Assembly (NCBI GenBank): GCA_964368495.1
Contig: CAYJAJ010000005.1
Location: 1-64,000, forward strand
DNA from: CALVGQ01 sp964368495
GTDB lineage: Bacteria > Bacillota_I > Bacilli_A > Erysipelotrichales > Erysipelotrichaceae
Length of the DNA: 64,000 bases
Reading direction: 5' to 3'
Position numbers and translations under genes: made by a program
Notes under the pieces: generated by a model
The model's input: the letters and a program-made list of their open reading frames with translations, nothing else
Database searches by the model: none
What the model was told of the DNA's origin: nothing
In this document: piece by piece, positions 45,631 to 53,797 of the stretch
Layout of the letters: each line of letters opens with the position of its first letter
Numbering within the stretch: the first letter of the stretch is position 1

Positions 45631-47289
45631 TTATTCAGTTGGAACTGATGTGAACCATAAAACACCATTTCCTTGAGGATTATATCCAATACCTTCAACA
45701 CCTGCTTTTACTAAGTAAACAGAGTTATATCCAAACAGTGGATTAGCATAAGACATTTCTTCAATTAAATAAGTTTCAGCTGCATGTAAAGCAACCATTC
45801 TTTCTGTAGGATCAAGAATTGCATTAGCATCAGCAATCATTTGAGCATATACATCATCTCCCCAAGATAATACAGGTTGATTTGTTGGTAATGCTTGATC
45901 TAAGAATGTAGTTGGATCCATATAATCAGCAGACATTGCAGATCTAGCAAGTGAATATAAACCGTTATCGATATCATCTAATACAGTTTTGAACTCACCA
46001 GTTCTTAATGTCATATTGATATTAACTTCTTTTAATTGTGCTTGATAAACTTGAGCTACAATATCATGCATTGCATTTTGATTGTAGTAGTATTCAATTT
46101 CAAGTGGGTTATTTTCATTATAACCTGCTTCTGCTAAAAGACGTTTTGCTTCTTCTTTGTCAGTGTAAACAAGCATATTTTCTTCATCTTGTTCTGAACG
46201 GAATTCTCCATCAGCACCTTGAATACCACTTGGAACTAAACCATTTAATTCATAATAAACATCACCAGCATCAAGAGCTTGAACAATTGCACTGCGGTCA
46301 ACTCCTAATTGAATTGCACGACGAATGTTTGGATCTTGTAATACTTCATTTGGTGTACCTTCATGTGAATTAAAACGAGTGTAGTAGTTAATTACAGCAT
46401 TAGAAATAACTAATTCTGGTTGTTCAGCATAAACTTTAGTTACATCAGATGATGGAGAAGTTGCCATATCAATTTCACCTGTTTGGAAAGCAACTAATTG
46501 AGCATTTTGGTCAGCCATTGGTATAGCAACTAAAACATCAACTGTCACATTTGCTGCATCATAGAATTCTTCATTTTTCTCCATAACAACTTTTGAAGCA
46601 CGATCAATTTCAGTTGGTACAAAAGCAGCACTTGTAGGATATCCTACACTGTCAGCCCAAGTGTAATCATGTTCAGGTGCAAAATCTGGACGAAGTGGTG
46701 AGAATACACCAGCAGTCAATAAATTAGGGAAGAATGTAGTTGGTTTTTCTAATGTAATTTCTAAAGTTACATCATCGATTACTTTAATTCCAACATCATC
46801 CATGTCAGCAACATCAGACATATTTGTAACGTGTGCAGCAGCATTTTTTACATAGTTTCCGATAAAATATGAATAATAAGAATCAGCAGTTCCTAAACCT
46901 AATGAACGTTTCATTCCGTATTCAACATGTGCAGCAGTAATTGCTTCACCATCAGACCATTTTGCATCATCGCGTAAATGGATAGTATAAACTAAACCAT
47001 CTTCACTTACATCATGGCTTGTAGCTAGTGCAGGTACTAATCCACCATCCTCTGCAAAGTTATAAAGTGGTAACCACACTTGATTAACTATCCATGAAGT
47101 TGGTGAATCTGATCCATGTGCTGGATCTAAAGGTGCAGGTTCATTTCCAGTAGCGTAAGTAAATGTTACTTCCTCATCTCCTGCAGGTACATCAGAACCT
47201 TCAGATTCAGTAGAACTACATGCAGTTAATGATACTACCATTAACATTGCAAGTAACAACGCTAATAGTTTTTTAAGATTTTTTCTCAT
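45631..47289 (-). CDS. oppA: Oligopeptide ABC transporter substrate-binding lipoprotein
   Basis: This 552-residue lipoprotein has a basic N-terminus, a hydrophobic stretch and the lipobox LTAC (cysteine near residue 25), followed by a Ser/Glu-rich linker. The SBP_bac_5 fold begins near residue 42 (FTYATGNEPAPLDPA). It captures peptides outside the membrane and delivers them to OppBCDF. ATG 47289 follows GGAGG; the longer frame to 47325 runs into oppF. Being the last opp gene, with a hairpin behind it, it may accumulate more mRNA than its neighbours. Confidence 0.94.
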   Translation of the reverse strand: MRKNLKKLLALLLAMLMVVSLTACSSTESEGSDVPAGDEEVTFTYATGNEPAPLDPAHGSDSPTSWIVNQVWLPLYNFAEDGGLVPALATSHDVSEDGLVYTIHLRDDAKWSDGEAITAAHVEYGMKRSLGLGTADSYYSYFIGNYVKNAAAHVTNMSDVADMDDVGIKVIDDVTLEITLEKPTTFFPNLLTAGVFSPLRPDFAPEHDYTWADSVGYPTSAAFVPTEIDRASKVVMEKNEEFYDAANVTVDVLVAIPMADQNAQLVAFQTGEIDMATSPSSDVTKVYAEQPELVISNAVINYYTRFNSHEGTPNEVLQDPNIRRAIQLGVDRSAIVQALDAGDVYYELNGLVPSGIQGADGEFRSEQDEENMLVYTDKEEAKRLLAEAGYNENNPLEIEYYYNQNAMHDIVAQVYQAQLKEVNINMTLRTGEFKTVLDDIDNGLYSLARSAMSADYMDPTTFLDQALPTNQPVLSWGDDVYAQMIADANAILDPTERMVALHAAETYLIEEMSYANPLFGYNSVYLVKAGVEGIGYNPQGNGVLWFTSVPTE

Positions 47290-47303
47290 TTCTTTTCCTC
47301 CTT

Positions 47304-48275
47304 TTATTTTTCGTATAAGAAACATGAAACTATTCGATTCCCCACAGCAATCGGTTGTGGAACTTCTTCTTTACATCGTTGTGTTGCACTAGCACAACGT
47401 GTTGAGAATACACAGCCACTTGGTGGATTTATTGGGGAAGGTAATTCACCTTCCAACACGATCCTATTTTTTGATTTTGCTTTAATTGGATCGGGAATCG
47501 GTATTGCAGATAATAAAGCCACAGTATATGGATGAAGTGGACGGTGGTAAACATCATTACTTGGTCCACACTCCATCATATGACCTAGATACATAACTCC
47601 GATTTTATCTGAAATGTGTTTTACCATTCCTAAATCGTGAGCTATAAACAAATAAGATAAACCCATTTCATTTTGGATATCTTTTAATAAATTAATTACT
47701 TGAGCTTGAATAGAAACATCAAGCGCAGAGATTGGTTCATCGCAAACGATAAATTTTGGATTGACTGCCAATGCACGTGCAATCCCAATTCGTTGGCGTT
47801 GACCTCCACTGAATTCTGAAGGATATCGTCGGATATGATCTGGTTTTAACCCTACAATTTTTAGTAGTTCAACAACACGATCTTCTTTTTGTTGATCATT
47901 GTCATAAATGTTATGAATAATCATTGGTTCTTTTATAATTTCCCCTACTGTCATACGAGGATTTAATGAAGCATAAGGATCTTGGAAAATCATTTGCATG
48001 TCTTTTCTAAATGATTTTAAATCCTTTCCTTTTAATTTTGTAATATCATTTCCATCAAACTCAATTTTTCCACCATCAGGTTCGTATAGCTTGACAATAG
48101 TGCGTCCTAGTGTGCTTTTCCCGCAACCAGACTCACCAACAAGACCAAAAGTCTCTCCAGGATAGATATCGAAACTAACTCCATCTACCGCCTTAACGAT
48201 TTGTTTTTTAGAAAAAACTCCTTTAGTAACATCAAAATGAGTTTTCAAATTATTAATACTTAAAATAGCTTTCAT
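47304..48275 (-). CDS. oppF: Oligopeptide ABC transporter ATPase OppF
   Basis: This 323-residue ABC ATPase has Walker A GESGCGKST near residue 46, signature SGGQRQRIGIARAL near 155, Walker B FIVCDEPISALD near 174 and the C-terminal oligopeptide domain with CVFSTRCASATQRC near 287. It pairs with OppD to power import. Its start overlaps the end of oppD by four bases. Confidence 0.95.
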   Translation of the reverse strand: MKAILSINNLKTHFDVTKGVFSKKQIVKAVDGVSFDIYPGETFGLVGESGCGKSTLGRTIVKLYEPDGGKIEFDGNDITKLKGKDLKSFRKDMQMIFQDPYASLNPRMTVGEIIKEPMIIHNIYDNDQQKEDRVVELLKIVGLKPDHIRRYPSEFSGGQRQRIGIARALAVNPKFIVCDEPISALDVSIQAQVINLLKDIQNEMGLSYLFIAHDLGMVKHISDKIGVMYLGHMMECGPSNDVYHRPLHPYTVALLSAIPIPDPIKAKSKNRIVLEGELPSPINPPSGCVFSTRCASATQRCKEEVPQPIAVGNRIVSCFLYEK

Positions 48276-49275
48276 TTTTTCACCGCCATTTCATGATTCA
48301 ACCAACATGCACATTGATGAGTTGAAGATAAGGTAGTAACACTTGGCATTTGTGTTTTACAAATTTTCATTGCTTGATCACATCGATCAACATAAGGACA
48401 TCCTACAGGAGGTGCCAACAAATCTGGTGGTGAACCCGGTATCGGATTCAATTGTTTGTCTTCATCATCATCTGGGTTGGCGATACAACTTAGAAGTCCT
48501 TTAGTATATGGATGAACACTTTCATAATAAATTTCTTTATCAGTTCCTATCTCGACAATATTGCCACCATACATAATTGCAACACGATCACAAAGTTTAG
48601 CAACTACACCTAAGTCATGTGTAATCATTATGATTGCAGAATCACTTTTATGACGAAGATCATCTATTAACTCCAATACTTGAGCTTGAATTGTAACATC
48701 AAGCGCAGTAGTTGGCTCATCCGCAATAATTAATTTGGGATTACATGCTAAGGCAATCGCAATGATAATTCTTTGTCTCATTCCTCCAGAAAATTCAAAC
48801 GGATATTGTTTAATTCTTCTTTCTGGCGAAGGAATACCTACGTGTTTCATTAATTCTATTGCTTTATCATAAGCTTCTTTTTTCGATAATTTTGTATGAT
48901 TAATCAGAGGCTCAACTAACTGAGTTTCAATTTTTAAAACTGGATTTAAGAATGTCATTGGATCTTGAAAAATCATTGACATTGTATTACCACGTATAGA
49001 ACTCATAAACTTATCGTAATCCTTTTTATTTGAAAATTGACTACGTGAAATATTTTGACCATCGAATGTAATATCTCCATCGCTCACTTTACCATTTTCA
49101 GCAAGTAATCCAATAATAGAATACATCGTTTGACTCTTCCCAGACCCACTTTCACCTACAATACCTAATACTTCTTTANNNNNNNNNNTGAAAAACTGAC
49201 ACCTCTAACTGCTTTTACACTACCTTGATTAGTGATAAATTCAGTACATAAATTTTTAACTTCCAATAATGCCAT
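48272..49275 (-). CDS. oppD: Oligopeptide ABC transporter ATPase OppD, interrupted by an assembly gap
   Basis: The gene reads from ATG 49275 (MALLEVKNLCTEF) through VKAVRGVSFS to the run of ten unknown bases at 49179-49188. It resumes with KEVLGIVGESGSGKSQTMYS (Walker A) and continues to the stop at 48272-48274. Signature SGGMRQRIIIAIALA, Walker B LIIADEPTTALD and a C-terminal GCPYVDRCDQAMKIC domain are present. The reading frame on the two sides agrees only if the true gap is 3n+2 bases (8 or 11), so ten is a placeholder. The gene is otherwise intact, about 334 residues. An ATG at 49126 is internal and not the start. Confidence 0.9.
49179..49188. other. Run of ten unknown bases (assembly gap)
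   Basis: Ten N characters interrupt oppD between its N-terminal strand and Walker A motif. The flanking frames differ by one base if the gap is taken as ten, so its true length is not ten. Confidence 0.99.
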
Positions 49276-49284
49276 TTTATTCAC

Positions 49285-50211
49285 CTACCTTTTCGGTTCT
49301 AGTGCTTCTCCAACACCATCACCAATAAAATTAAGCGATAGTATAGTTAAACACATTACTAATATCGGCCAAACAACTTGAATTGGTTCAGTATGAATCA
49401 ATGTTTGACAATCTGCGATCAATCTTCCCCATGTAGGCGTTGGAGCGGGTATCCCAATACCTAAGTAAGATAAAGATGATTCTGTAAATATTGCGGAAGG
49501 TATCATCATCGTCAAACAGACAATGATTGGACCTAAAGCATTAATGATTAAATGTTTTAATAAAATACGGCGATTGCTTGCACCTAATACTTTGGCAGCC
49601 ATAGCAAATTCCATTTCTTTTAATGACATAATTTGAGTTCGCACTTGTCTTGCCATTTGTAGCCAAGAAGTTACAGAAATTGCGAACAAAACACTATAAA
49701 TGTTATTTCCAAATACCAACAAAATAAGTACTGTATAAATCATACTTGGAACTGAATAGATAATATCCACTGTTCTCATCATAATCATATCAACTTTACC
49801 ACCTACAAATCCAGCGATACCACCATACAATATACCAATAATTAAATTAATAAATGCTGATGCAAAAGCGATTGATAATGTGATTCTTGCTCCCCACATG
49901 ACTCTTACAAAGTTGTCGCGTCCTAAGTTATCAGTACCAAATATATGTTCCATACTTGGATTAGCATAGGTGTTATCTAAATTTTGTGTTTCATAACCAT
50001 ATTCAGAAACCATCGGAACTACGATAGCCAATAGAATTAATAGTCCCATGAACACTAATCCTACAAAAGCTAATTTATTTTTTTTGAATCTCCCCCATGC
50101 ATCTTTCAGGAAAGTTTCACTCTTAATGGCAATAAACTCTGAATTTTTTTCACTGTCATCTAATTTATCAAATAAATCTTCAGTTAAAATTATTTTATTA
50201 ATTTCGCTCAT
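49285..50211 (-). CDS. oppC: Oligopeptide ABC transporter permease OppC
   Basis: This 308-residue permease has an N-terminal cytoplasmic stretch, one early membrane helix (about residues 45-67) and the five-helix permease domain. The EAA-type loop is seen as AAKVLGASNRRILLKHLIINALGPI near 205. The PTWGRLIADC segment near 260 is usual for OppC. It forms the channel with OppB. It lies between oppB (11 bases) and oppD (9 bases). Confidence 0.95.
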   Translation of the reverse strand: MSEINKIILTEDLFDKLDDSEKNSEFIAIKSETFLKDAWGRFKKNKLAFVGLVFMGLLILLAIVVPMVSEYGYETQNLDNTYANPSMEHIFGTDNLGRDNFVRVMWGARITLSIAFASAFINLIIGILYGGIAGFVGGKVDMIMMRTVDIIYSVPSMIYTVLILLVFGNNIYSVLFAISVTSWLQMARQVRTQIMSLKEMEFAMAAKVLGASNRRILLKHLIINALGPIIVCLTMMIPSAIFTESSLSYLGIGIPAPTPTWGRLIADCQTLIHTEPIQVVWPILVMCLTILSLNFIGDGVGEALEPKR

Positions 50212-50222
50212 ATTTATCCCCC

Positions 50223-51146
50223 TTACTTTCCTAATTTAATTCGAGGATCGACCATTGCTGCTATGATATCTGAAATTAAATTCATCACAATAACGATAGC
50301 TCCTAAGAAAATGGTTAAACCCATAATTAATGTATAATCACGATTTTGAACACTACCAATAAACTCTGCTCCTATTCCAGGAATTGTAAATATACGTTCA
50401 ACTACAAAGCTTCCGGTAACTAATCCTGCAAACATAGGTCCACAATATGTGATTACTGGTAACATTGCATTTTTTAAACCGTGTTTTATGATTACCATTA
50501 GCTCCTTAGTACCTTTACTTCGTGCCAATGTAATATAATCTTTATTCATTACATCTTTTAAACTGCTTCTTGTTAAACGTGTAATCATTGATATTGGATA
50601 TAATGCCAATGTTGCTGCAGGCATGATATAGTGTTCTGGAGATGATAATCCTACCGTTGGTAGTAAGCGTAATTGTATTGCGAAAACAATCATCAACAGT
50701 AAAGCAAAGATAAAACTTGGAAGTGAAACACCAATTGTTGCAATAAATGTTATGATGCTATTAACCCATTGATGTTTTGTCAATGCTGAAATGATTCCAA
50801 AACTTATCCCTACTACTAATGCTATACCAAATGCTAGTATCCCTAACTGAGCAGTAACAGGCGCTCTTTTTATAATGATGTCAGTAACTAATTGACCTTT
50901 TTTATGAATAGATTCACCAAAATCTCCAGATAACGCATTTTGGAAATAGACAACATATTGCTCCATAATTGGTTTATCTAAACCATATTTAGCCTCAAGT
51001 GCTTCATAAGTTTCGATAGAAACCGCTTTGTTGTCCTGCGAGAACGGACTTCCCGGCATCGCTTTCATCATAAAGAATGTAATTGTTGCTAAGACAAATA
51101 ATGTTAACAAACCAACTAAAACTCTTTTTATAATATATTTAGCCAT
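50223..51146 (-). CDS. oppB: Oligopeptide ABC transporter permease OppB
   Basis: This 307-residue permease begins with the standard YIIKRVLVGLLTLFVLATITFF helix and PGSPF. It has the EAA loop ITLARSKGTKELMVIIKHGLKNAMLPVI near residue 198 and a C-terminal ending in DPRIKLGK. It is the first opp gene, 11 bases after the M24 gene, with GGGG before its ATG. Confidence 0.95.
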   Translation of the reverse strand: MAKYIIKRVLVGLLTLFVLATITFFMMKAMPGSPFSQDNKAVSIETYEALEAKYGLDKPIMEQYVVYFQNALSGDFGESIHKKGQLVTDIIIKRAPVTAQLGILAFGIALVVGISFGIISALTKHQWVNSIITFIATIGVSLPSFIFALLLMIVFAIQLRLLPTVGLSSPEHYIMPAATLALYPISMITRLTRSSLKDVMNKDYITLARSKGTKELMVIIKHGLKNAMLPVITYCGPMFAGLVTGSFVVERIFTIPGIGAEFIGSVQNRDYTLIMGLTIFLGAIVIVMNLISDIIAAMVDPRIKLGK

Positions 51147-51157
51147 AATTTACCCCT

Positions 51158-52345
51158 TTACCTAATTAAATACAACTCTTGTTGTGGACTTATAAGAAAC
51201 TCAGCACGATCATCTTTAACAACCACATTTTCTTCAAGCCCAATATTCCCGCAGCGTGTTTTTACATTTGGTTCTAAAGTGAATACACTATTCTTCAGTA
51301 TTGGAACTCGAATTAAATCATCGCGGTTGTATCTAGGTTTTGCAGGAGCTAATAAACTTCCGCCGTCATGAGCAACTTTTCCTAATTGATGCCCAAGTGC
51401 ACAGTTATACTCATCAAATCCCAAATCAGTGATGTGCTTTCTTGCAATCGCATCCACATCAACCCCTAACACACCAACTTTTAAATAACTTGCAGCTTTA
51501 GCAATAGCATCTCTAATTGCGTAGAAAGCCAATTTAATATCTTCAGGTGCATCATCTTCATCATCTTTTAGTAAATAGTACATTCTTTGCATATCACTGC
51601 TATAACCATCAATAGTAATACCGAAATCAATATTAACCAAATGACCTTTCTGTACAACTAAGTCAATTGCTCCCATGTGGCCAACTGGACATTCACTACC
51701 ACTGAACACTCCTGGATTACATGACATCGGCCAAGAAAATCCAAATCCTTTATCAATAGTTCTTTGTTGAAAGAAATGATAAATATCTAAACAGTTAACG
51801 CCTTCTTTTATAAAATCTTTCGCTTCATCAAAAATTTTTTGAGTTTCAAGACAGGCTTTTCTTATTTTTTCAATTTCTTCTTCGCTTTTGCATGAACGTA
51901 CGTGTTCACAAACTTTTTGTGCAGATACAATTTCACCCTGATAGTTTGCTAAATCAAACGCTTTTTTTAAACGATTATAAATCCCAACAGTCAGACCATC
52001 CGCAGCAGGATTTTCTTTTGAATAATTTAATCCTATATTTTTAGGTTTAAGTCTACTAATTAACTCACTGAGCGTTTCCTCAAAAGTACTTTGAAAAACC
52101 AATACTTCATCAAAAACTCCATAATGATGAAACCCATTTGCATCAATTGGTGTACATATTGCGTATGCTTTACATTCTTTGGTGAATACCACAGCACTCA
52201 TTCCAATAAAATCATTTTCAGTGAATACACTTAGCATCGGTTCTGTGTTAGTATCAGTTTCTTGACCAGCAATCACCCACAAATCAACATCATATTTGTT
52301 TAATGCTTCATAAGAACTTTTAATTTTTGAACTACTAAATGACAT
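51158..52345 (-). CDS. M24 family Xaa-Pro peptidase (operon copy 1)
   Basis: This 395-residue protein has the creatinase N-domain and all M24 ligands: NIDFGITIDGYSSD near residue 230, LGHQLGKVAHDGG near 314, FTLEPNV near 353 and LEENVVV near 367. It is the sister of the copy at 44365-45552. As the first gene of the operon it directly follows the promoter and palindrome at 52378-52405. GGGGAG precedes the ATG. Role: removal of N-terminal residues from Xaa-Pro peptides taken up by OppABCDF (inferred). Confidence 0.92.
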   Translation of the reverse strand: MSFSSSKIKSSYEALNKYDVDLWVIAGQETDTNTEPMLSVFTENDFIGMSAVVFTKECKAYAICTPIDANGFHHYGVFDEVLVFQSTFEETLSELISRLKPKNIGLNYSKENPAADGLTVGIYNRLKKAFDLANYQGEIVSAQKVCEHVRSCKSEEEIEKIRKACLETQKIFDEAKDFIKEGVNCLDIYHFFQQRTIDKGFGFSWPMSCNPGVFSGSECPVGHMGAIDLVVQKGHLVNIDFGITIDGYSSDMQRMYYLLKDDEDDAPEDIKLAFYAIRDAIAKAASYLKVGVLGVDVDAIARKHITDLGFDEYNCALGHQLGKVAHDGGSLLAPAKPRYNRDDLIRVPILKNSVFTLEPNVKTRCGNIGLEENVVVKDDRAEFLISPQQELYLIR

Positions 52346-52377
52346 ACAATCACTCCCCTCGTTTAAGTATATAAGTT

Positions 52378-52405
52378 ATTATACATGAATGAAAATTATT
52401 TTCAA
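52378..52405 (-). promoter_or_regulatory. Sigma-A-type promoter of the peptide-use operon
   Basis: On the - strand TTGAAA (52405-52400) and TATAAT (52383-52378) are 16 bases apart. The predicted start site is about 26 bases before the M24 ATG. The -35 box overlaps the palindrome at 52390-52404. Confidence 0.75.
52390..52404. promoter_or_regulatory. Perfect 7-1-7 palindrome on the -35 box (Fur-family-like operator)
   Basis: TGAAAAT, T, ATTTTCA forms a perfect 15-base inverted repeat. It matches the Fur box TGATAATNATTATCA at all but one position per half. It covers most of the -35 element, so a bound repressor would block RNA polymerase. The pattern is directly seen; the identity of the regulator (Fur, PerR, Zur or another) is inference. 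Confidence 0.5.
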
Positions 52406-52474
52406 TAACTAAATGAAATATTTTTATTTAATTACAGAAATATTTTACAATAAATTTACATTTGTTTATGAATG

Positions 52475-52491
52475 TTGGAATATATTGGAAT
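52475..52491. repeat. Tandem 7-base repeats in the divergent intergenic region
   Basis: TTGGAAT occurs at 52475-52481 and 52485-52491, with a 10-base period that would place both on the same DNA face. It is in the region between the two divergent M24 genes. A second pair, TAAGTATATAA at 52364-52374 and 52518-52528, lies near the two promoters. Confidence 0.4.
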
Positions 52492-52546
52492 GAAAACATT
52501 AAAATAAAGGCTTTATATAAGTATATAATGGAAGTTATGTAATTTA

Positions 52547-52574
52547 TTACATTTTTGAAAAAATATGTTATAGT
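52547..52574 (+). promoter_or_regulatory. Probable promoter of the divergent M24 gene
   Basis: TTACAT at 52547-52552 and TATAGT at 52569-52574 (extended by TG at 52566-52567) are 16 bases apart. The start of transcription would be very near the AAGGAG site. An alternative TATAAT at 52524-52529 is also possible. Confidence 0.45.
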
Positions 52575-52593
52575 ATATTAAAAGGAGAATAAA

Positions 52594-53739
52594 ATGAAAA
52601 AAATTACGAATTTATGCTTAGAAAAAATGAAAGAAAAAAGTTTAGATGGTCTAATTTATGCAACTGGAGCAAATTTTCAATATCTTACTAAAGCTAATGA
52701 GTATTATTGGCAACGTTGCAGTATGAACAACATTAATGGACAACTTTGCAATCATCATATGCCTGAAGCCTTAGCTTATTGTGATAAAGAAGGTAACATC
52801 ACAGTTGTTTGTATCCCATCAATTAAACACCAATTTAATGGACACCATGTTGTTGTATCCTATGTCGATCAAATGGAAGATACATTAAGTACTATTATCA
52901 AAGGGAAAAAAATTGGTATAGGATTTAATTGTCAAAGTTGGTTAGAAGAAACACTAAAGGAAGTTGACCCCGCAATTCAAACTATCTACTGTGAAGATTT
53001 ATTGAATGATATCCGTTGTATTAAAACAGATGAAGAAATAAAACAACTACGTGTTCTTGCTAAATTTACTGATGATGCAATTATGCATGTTGTTAAAAGT
53101 ATAAAAAAAGGAATGACTCAATATGATGTTGAACAAATGATCATGGAATACGGTTTAAAAAACGGTATGCAAGATTTAGCATTTTCACCTACTGCTGGAT
53201 TTAAGACAAGAAATACATTTACATCTGAGGAAAATTTTATTTTTCCTCGTACATCTGTTTTAACTGATGGGACCGCTATTGCCTTTGATGTTGGATACAT
53301 GAACAATGGTTTCTGTAGTGATTGGGGACGCACTGTCTATTATAAAAAAGCACCACAATACATTAAAGATGGCTATAAAGCGCTACAAGCTGCTCAAGTG
53401 CATATGGTCAATAGTATCATTCCAAATAAGACAAATATCAATGAGTTATATGGTTTTGTTCTTGAAGAAGCAACTAAACATGGTTATCAAAATGAACTTC
53501 GTTTTAAAGATACTGGAAGTTTAGGTCATCAAATAGGAATCGATTGCCATGAACACCCGATGTTAAATAATAGCGTTGATTTCATATTAAAACCTGGCAT
53601 GGTATTTTGTAGTGAACCTAAAATGATGTTTGAAAATGAATGTTATATGCGTGTTGAAGATATGATTCTAGTAACTGAAACAGGTGCTGAATTTTTAACA
53701 AATTTTGATAGAAACTTATTTGAATTTAATAATGATTAG
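52594..53739 (+). CDS. M24 family metallopeptidase, divergent copy
   Basis: This 381-residue protein has an N-terminal creatinase-like domain and the M24 ligands AFDVGYMNNGFCSDWGR near residue 230, LGHQIGIDCHEHP near 310, FCSEPKMM near 342 and RVEDMIL near 354. It is the only + strand gene in the right block, divergent from the peptide-use operon with which it shares a 248-base intergenic region. It is probably a prolidase-like enzyme; the exact specificity is unknown. AAGGAG precedes the ATG. Confidence 0.9.
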   Translation: MKKITNLCLEKMKEKSLDGLIYATGANFQYLTKANEYYWQRCSMNNINGQLCNHHMPEALAYCDKEGNITVVCIPSIKHQFNGHHVVVSYVDQMEDTLSTIIKGKKIGIGFNCQSWLEETLKEVDPAIQTIYCEDLLNDIRCIKTDEEIKQLRVLAKFTDDAIMHVVKSIKKGMTQYDVEQMIMEYGLKNGMQDLAFSPTAGFKTRNTFTSEENFIFPRTSVLTDGTAIAFDVGYMNNGFCSDWGRTVYYKKAPQYIKDGYKALQAAQVHMVNSIIPNKTNINELYGFVLEEATKHGYQNELRFKDTGSLGHQIGIDCHEHPMLNNSVDFILKPGMVFCSEPKMMFENECYMRVEDMILVTETGAEFLTNFDRNLFEFNND

Positions 53740-53760
53740 TCTGCTAAGCAGACTTTTTTT
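53738..53760 (+). terminator. Intrinsic terminator after the divergent M24 gene
   Basis: AGTCTG, loop CTAAG, CAGACT is followed by seven Ts. The stem begins within the stop codon at 53737-53739. Confidence 0.88.
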
Positions 53761-53769
53761 ATACAAAAA

Positions 53770-53792
53770 AAGTGCATCTAATAGACACACTT
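53770..53792 (-). terminator. Probable terminator after spoIVB
   Basis: AAGTG and CACTT pair at the ends of an imperfect hairpin, with a few inner pairs. On the - strand it is followed by a T run, seven long. It lies six bases after the spoIVB stop. Confidence 0.6.
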
Positions 53793-53797
53793 CATAA

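Noticed and set aside
46038..46373. + strand open frame opposite oppA
   Set aside because: Shadow of oppA in another frame, with repetitive His/Leu composition and no ribosome-binding site.
48272..49126. oppD as a truncated gene starting at 49126
   Set aside because: Walker A and the N-terminal strand are readable upstream to ATG 49275 once the unknown bases are taken into account.
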